From: Strongylocentrotus droebachiensis
Taxonomy: Eukaryota > Echinodermata > Echinoidea > Camarodonta > Strongylocentrotidae
DNA: 64,000 nucleotides
NCBI GenBank assembly: GCA_035222895.1
Contig: JAVYIG010000897.1
Location: forward strand, 1-64,000
Reading direction: 5' to 3'
Positions 31,395 through 42,846 of the stretch are shown piece after piece. The notes beneath the pieces are model-generated. The model was not told the origin of the DNA. It was given only the letters and a program-made list of their open reading frames with translations, and searched no databases. Positions within the stretch are counted from its first letter, which is position 1, and the number at the start of each line of letters is the position of its first letter. A program made the position numbers and the translations under genes.

Positions 31395-34300
31395 CGTCAT
31401 GGCAACGGCTGGACACTTGCGGATGCTTTTTCATGGGGAACATTGTGTACAGTGCCCCTGTTTGTTCTGGCCGTGGTCCTGTTCAAGAGATATGCCCTTA
31501 ATCCTCAGCGATGAGATGACCCAATGATCTTGATCCTGTGTCCGTCAAGGCCCGGTCACACATGTGGGACGCATGGCCCGCGCATTGAAAATTTGCATTT
31601 TTTGCCAGTGCGTTGTCGTGCGTTAGGTTTGCGTCATCCTTCATTACTCGTTTGTCGAGTGCGCTGAACCAACGCTATGCATTCAACTTCAATCGCTGTG
31701 TGCGTCAGGATTTTTGTGCATGCTCAAAAGTGTGCATGGAGCTCGACGCATGAATGTAAACGCCAAAAGGATGCCAGACCCGCTAGACCAACGCCAGACA
31801 TACGTGGAGCACACGTCGTGTATACGCACAGCGTGCTAGCAACACGCTACACATTCGGTGTCAGCTTGCTAGCTTTTCCCAAATCCTGACAAAAGTCGGG
31901 CGCACGACCTTTCTGATTTTCAATGCGCGGGACGTGCGTCCTCTATGTGTGACCGGGCCTTAACTGATAAAAGTCTCCTGGAAGATGCGTTAGGACTGCC
32001 GTGTAGGATCCTGCCATTTTTACCCTGTAAATCATAACCTGGATTGTGCAAGTACAGTAGTCTTATTTTCTGATTTTGAATTTACAGCTGTGCACATTTA
32101 ATCAAGCTATTGAAATTGTGAAATGAAATGACTGTATAAAGATATCTTTATGCACAAGAAACTTTTTTTTCATTACCAGACATAGAAAAGGTCCTTATTG
32201 AGTCATTTGTTTGATTCTTTTACAATTGTGTACATCTTCAACTTTGGTGCTTGGATTACAGGTAGGGATAATCATGTTTTTTTTAATTACATGTCCCTAA
32301 CTCCCTATAAAGAGTTAATATTTAATTTTTTGTAAGGTTACTATATGAATAAAGCAGATATTGCAGATAACCTGGTTCCCTCCAAAAAGAGTATTCAAAA
32401 GCACCATGCACGTTTGCTATGCAAGTAATAAATTTACAAGTCTTAATAATGTGAACTAGATCATCATTTGTAATAAAATATATGATTCCTGCTTGGTTCA
32501 TTTGACTTTCAATCGACAGGTTGAGAGTTCATTGCTCGTCTTCTCAGAGTTCATGAATTAATTCACAAGTAAAGATTTAGGGTAATTACTGGACAAAATA
32601 TTAGCCTCAAGCTCTGATATGGTACAAATATTGCAGAATGAATTTAATTAAAAACTTATATTTGTTTTTTAATTCACTTAAAAGTCTGTTAAGCTCCCCC
32701 TTTATTGGGTTGATGACAACTGCTGAAATTGAAGCCATTGTAATTATTTTTAAAGCTCATGATACTAATCACTAATCAGAGTTCATTTATAAAAAAAATA
32801 ACCAATGAATAATCTTCTAAATGGAAAATAGTTCCATTATTCTTAGGTAGTGAATGTGTTCAGAACTTTAAATTCAGTGCCAATATGATTGGCTACCATT
32901 TCAATCATCATTATATTTATTTAATATAATATTTGGTGCTGATTAAATGTAATATACGTTTATTTATACAGCAAACCATTTCTCAGGTCAAATCTGCATT
33001 GTTTTCGAAACAAAAGATTACTTGAGGCATGAAAGTTTCATTGAAAATGAAAGGAAAAACTTTGGAACATTTTTGTTCATATTCTCTATGCTCATTAGCA
33101 TATTTTTTATTCTTTTGCAACCTCACTTTCTTTCCTCTTTTGAATCATGTGTTTTCTATCTCTCCTTAACATGTCATTAAATTAAAGGTAATGAAACGCT
33201 GTGGATTGCATGTCCAAGATTAATGAGTTAAATTTTCACTCATAATGTAAGTAAATTATTGCATTTAGAGAAACAAATCAAGTGTACAAGAATCTGTTTG
33301 AGTATATCAGAATTATTCTCACAACTGTAAATAGACCAATTCATAATATATCTACAATCATTTTGCAGTAAAACATGGGCATTTTATTGTAGATTTTTCT
33401 GTCTACATTAGTCAGTAGTGGATAACTATCGTGATCATATTGATGGCACAGAACACGTTTAGTTAGACCGTCTACCTCTGGGCAATGTCTCAATGTTACT
33501 GTGTGCACCCATCTTCTGCACCCATGTCTCATTTTACATTCTGATTTCATGTGTATAAAGACTACTCAGTTCAGGGCGACAAGATATGTAGTCTCAATGT
33601 ACTAGTTACTTTTTCATAGCTTTAAAGGGACTTTGTAACATTGTTCAGATGAGAGAAAATGGTGCTAAGGTGGTGACTAAATGCTAGATGTACAATTACA
33701 GATAATATGAAAGTTTGAGTGAAAACGGACCATTATTAACAATTTTCAAGGGCACAATATCAGTGATTTTATAGACATGTTATCTCTCTGAAAAAGTGTC
33801 TGCATTGTCAAGATTTTGTGAAGAAATCAGATTATGTGGATTTTCAAATTTAGATCACTACATACCGGTATGCTTAATCCAGCACTCTTTTTTTGTTCTT
33901 ATTTCTTGAAATTTGAAAGGAAATAAGCTTGGGTATAGATCTCTCGATTGCATGGGTTCTACATGCAACATGTACATGTATACATCCAAGGAAATGTATT
34001 AATGTACTGCAAACCAAAATCTGTACATGTACTTATTAATTCAAAGCCGTCCTATATCAAGAAATATATCAATGAGAATATTAAATGAACCTATGGTAAA
34101 ATACAAATTACTAGCAATGATATGTGAATGATATGAGAGTTGCGAGTCCATTACTTACACATCTTTAGAGATAACAACATATACATGTATTGAGTAAATA
34201 TAATTTGATTTTGAGTACCATGTATTTCTATATGCAGATGTTCATGTATTAAGTTGCAAGTCCAAAGCCTAAAATTATTGCATTATTGCATTATATTTGT

Positions 34301-34460
34301 ATCATGACAGAGATACCTGTATGTCTTAATAAATATTAATTGTCAAAAGTAAACAAGGTTTCATTATAGCTTTCCTTTGGTTATCAGTATTTTGCTCTGC
34401 ATTTGATTATCACTTACCTGTTGGAAATTTATTATTCTGCCAGAATAAATTGATTAAGAT
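31395..34460 (+). other. AHSA1 3' UTR and downstream intergenic DNA
   Basis: After the AHSA1 stop there is no further coding sequence. Candidate poly(A) signals AATAAA occur near 32347 and 32418. A MITE lies at 31546-31962. A piece at 33617-33740 matches, inverted, the right end of the 52993-53522 element (AAAGGGACTTTGTAACATTG). The rest is A/T-rich DNA in which I see nothing further. Confidence 0.55.
31546..31962. mobile_element. MITE in the AHSA1 3' UTR region
   Basis: Ends AAGGCCCGGTCACACATG (31547) and ATGTGTGACCGGGCCTTA (31944) are inverted repeats. The interior is unusually rich in GCGT/ACGC words (CGCATGGCCCGCGCATTG, GGGCGCACGACC, GCGCGGGACGTGCGTC). It starts 150 bp after the stop codon, so it may be transcribed within the AHSA1 3' UTR. 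Confidence 0.75.
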
Positions 34461-34463
34461 ATC

Positions 34464-34664
34464 GAGGGGTCAGTGACACAAAGACGTAACTCCATTTTGG
34501 CCATTTTGAGAAAAAGTGGTCTATGTGTCACTGAGCACTTGGGCCTTGAGGATTTAAGTCCATGTTTCACTAGCCATTGACTTCAACAGGGTATTGGGTT
34601 ACATTTTGATATTAAATACCTTTTGGCAAAATATGGAGTTACGTCTTTGTGTCACTGAACCCTC
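34464..34664. mobile_element. 201-bp MITE with 31-bp inverted ends (family R6)
   Basis: 34464-34494 and 34634-34664 are reverse complements over 31 bp with one mismatch (GAGGGGTCAGTGACACAAAG.. / ..CTTTGTGTCACTGAACCCTC). The interior contains CCATTTTGGCCATTTTGAGA. Truncated relative at 28236-28308. Confidence 0.88.
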
Positions 34665-35125
34665 AATATAAGGACCTTGAATTAACAGCATAACCATATA
34701 GCTTCGATTTCTTCCAAATATTAATATGAAATTTATTGGAAAGTATGGTCCAAAAATAATGATGCAATAATGTACATCTTTGAACATGATACATTCAATA
34801 TCTTTATCTCTAATTCTCTACAACATAGAATTACATGTACATGTAGGCCTACCTTGATTCAATAAATGCAAAATCATTTGAAATATGAGCAATACATAGT
34901 CTCAGTGCTACAGTGAATCATCCACGAAATCTCCATATCTTCAAAAGTATGATTTCTGAAATTCCCATTTCATAAGCACAAAATCAGTCTAAATTGTTAT
35001 AAGTATACTACATGTGATGTAGTAGATCAAATTTCAAAAATAAAATTCTGTAAGAGAATAATGTTGAGGTTTTCCAAAATGTTGGAGAGTTCATGTACAT
35101 TCAAATGCAACAAGTAATATCACCA

Positions 35126-35320
35126 TTAAAGCCCCACTGCACTACTTATAGCTACTTGCGCCATCTACATAGCAAAAAATGCCTAATCGGTGAGCAATAG
35201 TCCCCAGATCCCCTTTTTCTTGTATTAATTGAGAGCTGATTTGATGGGATAACCACCTGTAGGAGCCCATGCAGGTGGGTATAATCCCTCCTGGCCAAAC
35301 TAGTGCAGAGGGGCTTTAAA
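35126..35320 (+). mobile_element. 195-bp MITE (family R7), copy 1
   Basis: Ends TTAAAGCCCCACTGCAC and GTGCAGAGGGGCTTTAA (one mismatch), with TTAA on each side. Body: CTACTTGCGCCATCTACATA, CCTAATCGGTGAGCAATAG, GAGAGCTGATTTGATGGGAT. A second full copy is at 36806-37013 and a reverse fragment at 16141-16262. Confidence 0.85.
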
Positions 35321-36417
35321 AGGATTACCCGTAAACTGCTATAAAAAAAATCACGTTAGGACACCAAGAGATAATTATTCCATAGGAATATCTTTTAATG
35401 ATCACAATCAAATTTTGATTTCAATAAGAACTTGTACAAATTAATTCTAAACAACTCTAAATACTGTACATGAATGATGTTTGGAAAAAGGATAGCCTTC
35501 TTGGTAATCTAAGAAATAAACGTAAACAGTATTTGAACCAAATTGGAAGACAATGCAGGAAAAGGCATTTGAACTATGATTATGAAGTATGAACATAAAT
35601 TTTTAAGCTGGCATTCGCCAAATCATGAGTTATTGCATATTATTCTAATGATTCTCACCGAGATTTCAACTTTTTAAATGTTCATGATCCTGCAAAGTCC
35701 TGTCATACCAAAGTTGATAACTGAATACCTCAAAAAGTTTAGTGATACTAAATTCCTGAAAAAAAATGTTCCCTTGCTTGCAGTTTTGAAAGTAACACGT
35801 TTAGGTGAGACTATACAAAACCAAACAAAATTTTCAAATTTTATCGGCAAATTTTCATAATCTCTTACTTATGCACTGAACCCTTTTCACTGGCAACATG
35901 ATCCTTCAAATTGCAGCTTCTACAACTTGACATTGTTTTGACAAACATGATGCAAAGAGAATCAAAGAGGCAAGAGGAAGGACAGATAGGACACTATATA
36001 ATCAGACTACGATCTGATTTTGGAAGAATTTTTCAATAGCATATAATGTGAGCATAGAAACTTGTAAAATCTTGACGATCAAGGATCTTAATAGTCATAT
36101 GATTAAGAAAATCTAAATTTCAAGGGTTTTCAAGCATCCTTGAGAAGGAAGAGCTAAATCGGCTCAGAACCGTAGTGACGTCAGATCAGTAGTGCAATTG
36201 TCTACCATTTGAAGCCGATTCACCTTTTATTCTATTAAACTAGAAGGCTTAAAAGCACAAAAATTCTGGTTAGTATCCGTATCATTCAGAATTGAATCAG
36301 GAAGATGATGATGGACAGATTTCGATATCCGATATCTGATATCGCCATTTCTTCTAAAGTTGGATTGCTGGAGGATCGTGTAGTGTTCGCTGGGCATTAA
36401 ACACGATTGCACAAACA
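35321..36417. other. Intergenic DNA between AHSA1 and the DMAC2-like gene
   Basis: The 3' ends of the two genes converge here. Nothing beyond A/T-rich DNA is seen; no further ORF is credible. The DMAC2-like 3' UTR (minus strand) must lie in the right part of this stretch. Confidence 0.4.
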
Positions 36418-38263
36418 TCACCTCTTAGATAATGTTTTTTCGTCTCGTTTGTGAAATGTCTGTTGCATTGGACTATCTTTGGCATCATGATCTCCTTCCT
36501 TAATCCTAATCCTCAAATCTCCAAGATCATCTTGCAAAGTCTTGTCAAGGCCAGCTTGTCTTCTATGCTCTTCGATGATCTCTCCTCCTCTCCTGGCTTC
36601 CTCCACATAGGTATCCACTTGCTTGGTGACGAGGCTGATGCGACACTGTGGCAACACATCTTCCAGCATTACGGCGACCAGAGGAGCAAACTTGACCAGT
36701 GGCATGTCGTTCATATTTAACCTCTCCAAATTCCTAGAAAAAAATATAACAAGAATTCAATAACATAAGAGATTGTTTTACATACTTTAGAGGAACAAAA
36801 TATATTCAAAGCCCCACTGCACAGTGCACTACTTATATCTACTTGCGCCCTCTATATAGCAAACAAAGCCTAATCGGTGTCTGTTGGTCCCCCATGATCC
36901 CCTTTTCTACTTTTAATTGAGAGCTGATTTGATGAGATACATGTAACCACCTGTCAGTGACCTTGCAGGGAGGTCTAATCCCCCTGGCTTAACTAGTGCA
37001 GACGGGCTTTAAAGAAAAGTTATCTTAATACCAATCTAGTATGAAGTCCATGCAGGTACCTTCCAATGAAGACATGAAATAAGAAAATGATCATCAACAG
37101 AAAATTGTTAAATTAATATGTAATGACTTAAAATGACTTCCTTTTTAAAAGAAAAGGAAGGAAAAAGAAAAAAAAGCATCTCCGGGTGAAATTTGTAAGT
37201 CTTTACAGCAAGTTTCATGTTATACTTTCCATATTAACAACAGGAGGCAAGTTTTCTTTATGCTCCATACTTGTTTTTTTCCAAACATATATTCGAATTC
37301 AACTACAGAAGCAAACTATAGGGTGTTTTTTGTGTGTGTGCAAAATAACAATTTCTCTTCTTCTTTATTTTCTCATAATAATATAAACATCTTCACATTT
37401 TTAGCAATAGCCTCCATTTCTGGAAGGATATACATATAATTCAATAGGTGAAACAAAATATGAAGAAGTTTCTGTTTTGTTCAACAGGGTATATAACAAC
37501 ACTTACTTTTACTTACTGAAAGCTCTTAGATATAAATGAACATAAACATAATATTACCTTAGTTTGTGGAGTGTTGCTACACCATTCTCAGTAACTTGCT
37601 CACAATTGTTGATATTGAGATGTGTGAGGGTGTCTCTTAGATGCACAAGGCTAGCAAGGCAGTGGTCATCTACTAGACCACATCCTTCAAGACTTAGATA
37701 TTTCACTTCGGATAATTTCACTGCAAACAATGAGAAAGAAAATGTTTTGCATTAGTAATGATAGTAGTAATAATACATTTTACATTATGCACATACATGC
37801 ATTCCCACAGGAGATGTGAAAGGTTTTCAGACAGAACTATTTTTTACCAACCATGGCTTTAGCCTAGCAGCCCTAAATCAGCATTCAAGGAATTCCTGAA
37901 ATTACCTCCTACAAGATATCGATCTACTACACCTATAAGGAGAGTGGCAGATGCAGATTGAATGTCTTGCAAAAGGACATTTGCGAGTAAATAAAATAGC
38001 TGTCTGACGAAGTATGCCAATAACTATTAAAAGTTCTTGAGCATTTTTTGAAAAGCTATATTTGTCTTTAAAATAACAAAGAAGATCACAGCAAAACTCC
38101 AGTATCATAGACAGCAAATTGAACACATTTAAAAGGACGATTTAATTTAAGTTTATGATTTGATGTCTCCCAAAGCAAGAGATAAATTGCCAATGTAGCT
38201 ATGAGTAGGAGACAGGCAGAGAATGAAGTACTAGATTAAGAAACAGCAAGTTACAGACAGAGC

Positions 38264-38298
<35 letters not shown>

Positions 38299-41200
38299 GG
38301 CAGAAAGATGTAAAAGGAACATAAAGACTGTCTTGATCTAGAAGAAACAAAAGTGCATTATATGCCTGTAAGTTTTAATTTAAAGAGAAGGTTGAGTTCT
38401 GGGAAGAGGTGAAAAATAAATTGTGAGCGTTATCATTGTACTTTGCAAGTGTGGAAGAACTTTGATCAGATAAAAAATACTCTCTGAAAAGCATGGCTCT
38501 TCAAATACCCTAATATTCTAAGTATGGCATGTAAAATCATAAAAATTGGGACGAATTTTTATGCCACATGTTCGTGTAGTCCCATATACATCTTTCTGTG
38601 TACAGCGCTTGTTAGTACTTTACCAAGACTGAGCCAAATTTCTTATAATTTTGATGATTTCAGAACCTTGCAGTACACACCAATACTTATTTGCTCGGTG
38701 ATCAACCTTTTCTGTTCGATTCCACAGCGTTTCTTTCACAATGCAATCGCATGAGACCAGCACTCAACTTTATCTTTAAATGATTTTTTTTTCCCTCTTA
38801 TCCTCAAGCCAGGTTTTTATTTCAATAATTTCTATACTTATTTACATTAATTACTCCATGATTGAGTGAAACATAACATACATGTAGGCTTTAAATGATG
38901 AAACTTTAGCGAGAACAACAAACATGAAATTGAAAAACATGTATCTTTACCAACATCTGTCATGCTAAATTGGTCCAGGTCAGTGTCCGTGGCATCAATG
39001 GCTATCACAAACTGACCATTCAGTTCATCAAGTGGTAGTGACCCTTGTCTAATGTCCTGCTTGGCGTACCACTTTCCATTCGTAAACTGGACTCTTGCCC
39101 CCATTTTGACCAGCATATGGCTAACACCAACCTCACGTCCAAACTTTTTAATGGTGTCAAATGACTGTCTGTTCGGACAAAAGAATACATATTTTTATAA
39201 ACGATATGTTAACTATTTCCCACTAAGTGAATTTGAGAACACGCCCCCAATTTTAGTACATAAAAAGACACCCCTTCTCCAGGAAAAAACTATGGTACGT
39301 ACATAGATTATCTTTTAAACCTATAAACTATTTTGGAAGAATGCAAAGGAAATCAAGGCATGCACATATTTCTATGACTTGGCAACCGTGGGTGGTATTC
39401 CGGTAGCGCGTACTAAGTTAGCGCGTACTAAGTTAGTCTACATTTTTATGGAGTGCCAGTTGCCAACTCATTTACCATGTACAGATTATTTTAATTCTTC
39501 AATGAAAAGTGTCCAAAAAATTAATTTTGCAATGAAATGGGAAGAAAAAGAGAATATGAGTATGAACTGAATTTCAACAAAGACAGTATTTGGTAGATTA
39601 TCTTTGTCATGAATATTGAAGGAGGAAGATAAAACCTATTATAAAATGGCTCTAGTATTTTAAGCATCGTGATTGGTCAATACGCGTCACATGGCATTGA
39701 CAAATTTTTGATGCAAGCACGATTTTGCAGAAATGAGTGCAGAAAAAGCGCAGTAAAAAGTTATATTGCACGGTGCGTACGCGTGACCATGGAGATCCAG
39801 TGCGCGCGCGTACGTGTAGTACGCGCTCCCTCAAGTGCATTGCAATTATTGTAGGCTACGCGTAGCTAATATTGTACGCTTCACCATGATCCCCAGCGCA
39901 ACGTACGCGCTTAGCTCTAGCTAGCTAGCTAGAGCGGCAAGCGGGGTATTATTAAAAAGCAAAATTTTATTTTACTTTTGCCTTGGATTTAGGCCTGTTT
40001 TGACTTTTGGATTTTATAATGAAGCCAGGAATTTCAGCTGTCTGATGTAGACTCGTCTCTAGACCCACTGTATGGATTTTATTTTTAATCAAGGCAATGA
40101 ATCCCATTGACTTATTATATTGGTAAGCCTGCAAGGTCTTAGTCTAACAGTTAGAAGTAGAACCAACATAACTCTAGATCTAGATCTAGATCGAACTCTC
40201 GTAGACTCTAACTTATTAGATCTAAAGTTTCGTTTGTTGCTATTTGTGTCGCTATTTTATAAAACAAATAACGCACTTGACCCTGTTGTGCAAAACGTAA
40301 ATGCAGTAAATGCTCGGTTTCTTCAGATGGTTCGCACTGTCAACTCGCCGCAAGCGGCTCGTTGCACAGAGCGGCACCAATCTAAAGAAACCTCGCGCGT
40401 ACTGCATTCACCGCTATTGCACTCTGGGCCGTGCGTTATTTGTATAGCATTCCATAGAAGTGTGAACTAAAATTGTTGTTTAGTCTGGACTTAGTCCCGG
40501 CTTAACTTATGAGAATACCACCCACTGACTTCATATTTCAGATCTTAAAGATACTATGTCCCTTTTGCAGCCAAGATCAAATTCCGCAGAATATTAGCAG
40601 TGTCCAAGTATTCAAATTATGCAAGGAAACCTGTTTACCTTCAAGACTTCACTGTCAGACACTATTGAGTGACTGAATGACATCTTTTTTTCTTTGGTAA
40701 TAACTAAACAAAATGAGCTGTAACAGGTACATGAGCATTAGTCTACATCAATAACCCACTACTTTAATTATCAATTAAACTGATTGAATCTTTGTGAAGC
40801 ACAAAACATAAGACCATTCTGTAAAAGGGTCTGAATAATCAGACTATTACTTAAGTGATTGCAATCCCTTAAGTCGATTTAACAACTAATGGTCGTTATT
40901 TTCCCACTAAAAGCCAGTTTCAAGCCCTTTAAAAAAACAAGGGAAGTTCTAAATTAGTATCGTCTTTCAAATGCTGTTGGAATTTAACCTTTTCTTTTTT
41001 CTTTTAAAGACTCAATCCATGCAGTGTCTTAGGAGTTTGGAAGATTAAATAATGCAAGAGTATATCTTTGGGAATAATATAAGTATCCCCCACCCTCTCC
41101 CCAATTATTTATAAACAGTTTAAAAAAAAAAGTTTGGTATCATGGACCTCCCCAGTCCCCATCTTTTTTTGTTAATCTTTTCTTTTTAATCCAGGTTGCA

Positions 41201-42516
41201 GAACAAGTAAAAACATATACCCGGTATATGACACAATTTTCTTAATTGACCAGGGGAGTGTTTCACAAAGACTACGATCGACTTTAAGTTGGACTTAACT
41301 ATGGCAGGCTGCTCATGCCACTGATTGCTCTCACCATTGTTGAAGAAAAAAAGTCTTTAAAAAAGCTTAAGTTTACAATGTAAGTAACTTTTTTTGTTCA
41401 ACAATGAACTTTCTCTAAAAAAAAATTCTGTAGATTTGTGACATCCCTTGAGAGACCAATGATAAGAGCAACTAGTGGCATGAACGACCTGCCATAGTTC
41501 AGTCCAACTTACGGTTGATCTTAGTCTTTGTGAAACCACATCCTGGTAGCACAGTACTAAGGGTTAAGTAACTCACATTTTGACTTGTTCAGACCATGCA
41601 CGCTGTATTCTCTTCTTCACTAAGTACCAGATTGACATGTTTCTACATTGGGCTGTTCTTTGTCCTGTCATCATTGCTGGCTGGAGAGCAACACACCGAG
41701 CTGACCTCCGAACTACGTCTGCAGCTTGCCGTCTTAGGATACAGGCACAGCTGTGACCCATTAGGGACTAGAATATTAAAAATTCAAGAATTAACTTTTT
41801 TATACTTATTGATTTGATGTAGACATACATGTATGATGTACTGCAATAAATAATATTATTGCAATAAATAATATTACTGTTAAAAAAAAAAAAAATTGTC
41901 CGCAGAAATCATCTGAAACTGCATGGAGGAGTCAAAAGAGTGGACTTGATATGCATATCAAATAATATGAAAATACTATTGAAAATGCTATTGCACATGA
42001 ACCTTGAATACGTTGAGACTTGCATACATAACAAATCAATGAATACAAAGCTGCTCTTCGCCAGGATCGACAATAGATTTCCAATTTAATTTTCAATAGC
42101 ATTTCACTGCATTTTCAATACCGGTATGTAGACCGCCTAGGCCCTAGCTCTCTCAGTCTCACTTAAATTTGAAGCCACTCGAGCGGATCGGCCAATGGGA
42201 GCACATAAATTCATATGGCACAGCGCTCAATGCGCACATTTCTATGTGCAGTGTTGCCTGTCTTAATACACAGCCAGGATAGTAATGCTGCTATGCCTAT
42301 GTGCGCTGTTTGCCAACGTCCTGCTAAATTTTAATTTACTGCTCATGGAGTGTTATCACAAACACTAAAGTGAACATGTGGGACACCATAGTTAGATCCA
42401 ACATTATGTATAGATCTATACATTAAGTGAGAACTAATCATTGTACGTTATATATGTATAACCCTTATGTTGACTACATCAGTATTCTTAAAAGTGTTTT
42501 GACTTACTATATTCAT
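36418..42516 (-). CDS. DMAC2/ATP5SL-like mitochondrial LRR protein, 5 exons
   Basis: Minus-strand exons in transcription order: 42508-42516 (MNI, tentative), 41577-41767, 38951-39168, 37558-37720, 36418-36733 (stop). Borders are GT/AG and phases agree, giving 298 aa. The N-terminus is Arg/Ala/Ser-rich without early acids (CILRRQAADVVRRSARC), as in mitochondrial presequences. Residues ~75-140 hold GARVQFTNGKW and AIDATDTDLDQF. Then leucine-rich repeats follow (VKYLSLEGCGLVDDHCLASL, LTHLNINNCEQVTENGV, NLERLNMNDMP) and MLEDVLPQC. Order and motifs fit the DMAC2/DMAC2L (ATP synthase subunit s-like) family; the LRR wording is closest to DMAC2, which acts in complex I distal-arm assembly in humans. 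The C-terminus is longer than in human (257 aa). Introns carry several MITEs. Confidence 0.82.
36806..37013 (+). mobile_element. MITE family R7, copy 2, in the last intron of the DMAC2-like gene
   Basis: TCAAAGCCCCACTGCAC at the left, GTGCAGACGGGCTTTAAAG at the right, with the same body as 35126-35320 (CTACTTGCGCCCTCTATATA, CCTAATCGGTGTCTG). The left end has a small GTGCAC duplication. Confidence 0.85.
38265..38300. repeat. (GA)n microsatellite
   Basis: GAGAGAG run of about 30 bases followed by GGGAGGGGGC, in an intron of the DMAC2-like gene. Confidence 0.9.
38571..38783 (+). mobile_element. Dispersed repeat family R3, copy 3
   Basis: GTAGTCCCATATACATCTTT, TGCAGTACACACCAATACTT, CACAATGCAATCGCATGAGA; matches the copies at 23632, 26915 and 48672. 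Confidence 0.75.
39388..40525. mobile_element. ~1.1 kb inverted-repeat element in the DMAC2-like gene intron
   Basis: Ends GTGGGTGGTATTC (39388-39400) and GAATACCACCCAC (40513-40525) are exact reverse complements. Inside are a direct repeat of TAGCGCGTACTAAGT, a CpG/GCGTAC-rich patch (39765-39830), an AGCTAGCTAGCTAG run (39915-39932) and an AGATCTAGATCTAGATC palindrome (40172-40192). No coding domain is recognised. Confidence 0.6.
40541..40990. mobile_element. Dispersed repeat family R1, inverted copy
   Basis: Starts TTAAAGATACTATGTCCCTT (40541) and runs as the reverse complement of 21972-22500 to about CCTTTTC (40990). It abuts the 39388-40525 element with 15 bp between. Confidence 0.65.
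41253..41545. mobile_element. MITE family R5, solo copy
   Basis: GGGGAGTGTTTCACAAAGAC at the left and AGTCTTTGTGAAACCACATCC at the right. The body matches the outer parts of 24595-25614 without the nested insertion (CTCATGCCACTGATTGCTC, GAGAGACCAATGATAAGAGC). It ends only ~30 bp from the splice donor of the DMAC2-like exon 2. Confidence 0.75.
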
Positions 42517-42846
42517 GATTACGCTGAATTCTGAAAGACTTCCTAGAGTTTAGTTTCAGCAAAATCCGCTCCTGTTCATGTCGGATTCTGGATATGAGGT
42601 TGCGTTCTATTGCACAGTGCACAACCCACGGCGCGCCACTGCACTAGCCACTACACTAGCGCCATATTCAAAGCAAATCGTGACGTGTTTTGATTACGTT
42701 TCTGTACACTCGTACTCGATCGACTCTTGACTTGAGCTTATATTCGTATTCATTTTGTGAGAAACAATGAATGATATCACTACCAAACTTATTCTATGAT
42801 TTCAATGTAGATTCTAGAAACTAGTGGAGTAATCTAACTGATTGAA
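42517..42846. promoter_or_regulatory. Putative bidirectional promoter, DMAC2-like gene / FANCM
   Basis: About 330 bp separate the inferred start codons of two divergent genes. The stretch has no repeat, and is locally richer in CpG (CACGGCGCGCCACTG near 42629) than its surroundings. It contains CRE/ATF-like GTGACGTG (42682) and TGATTACGTTTC (42692). No TATA box is evident. Start sites are not mapped; the call rests on geometry and exon models. Confidence 0.45.

Noticed and set aside
36418..42516. Assignment to DMAC2L (ATP synthase subunit s, factor B) instead of DMAC2
   Set aside because: Both are related. The LRR wording (VDDHCLASL, MLEDVLPQC) looks closer to DMAC2, but without a tree the gene symbol is left blank.
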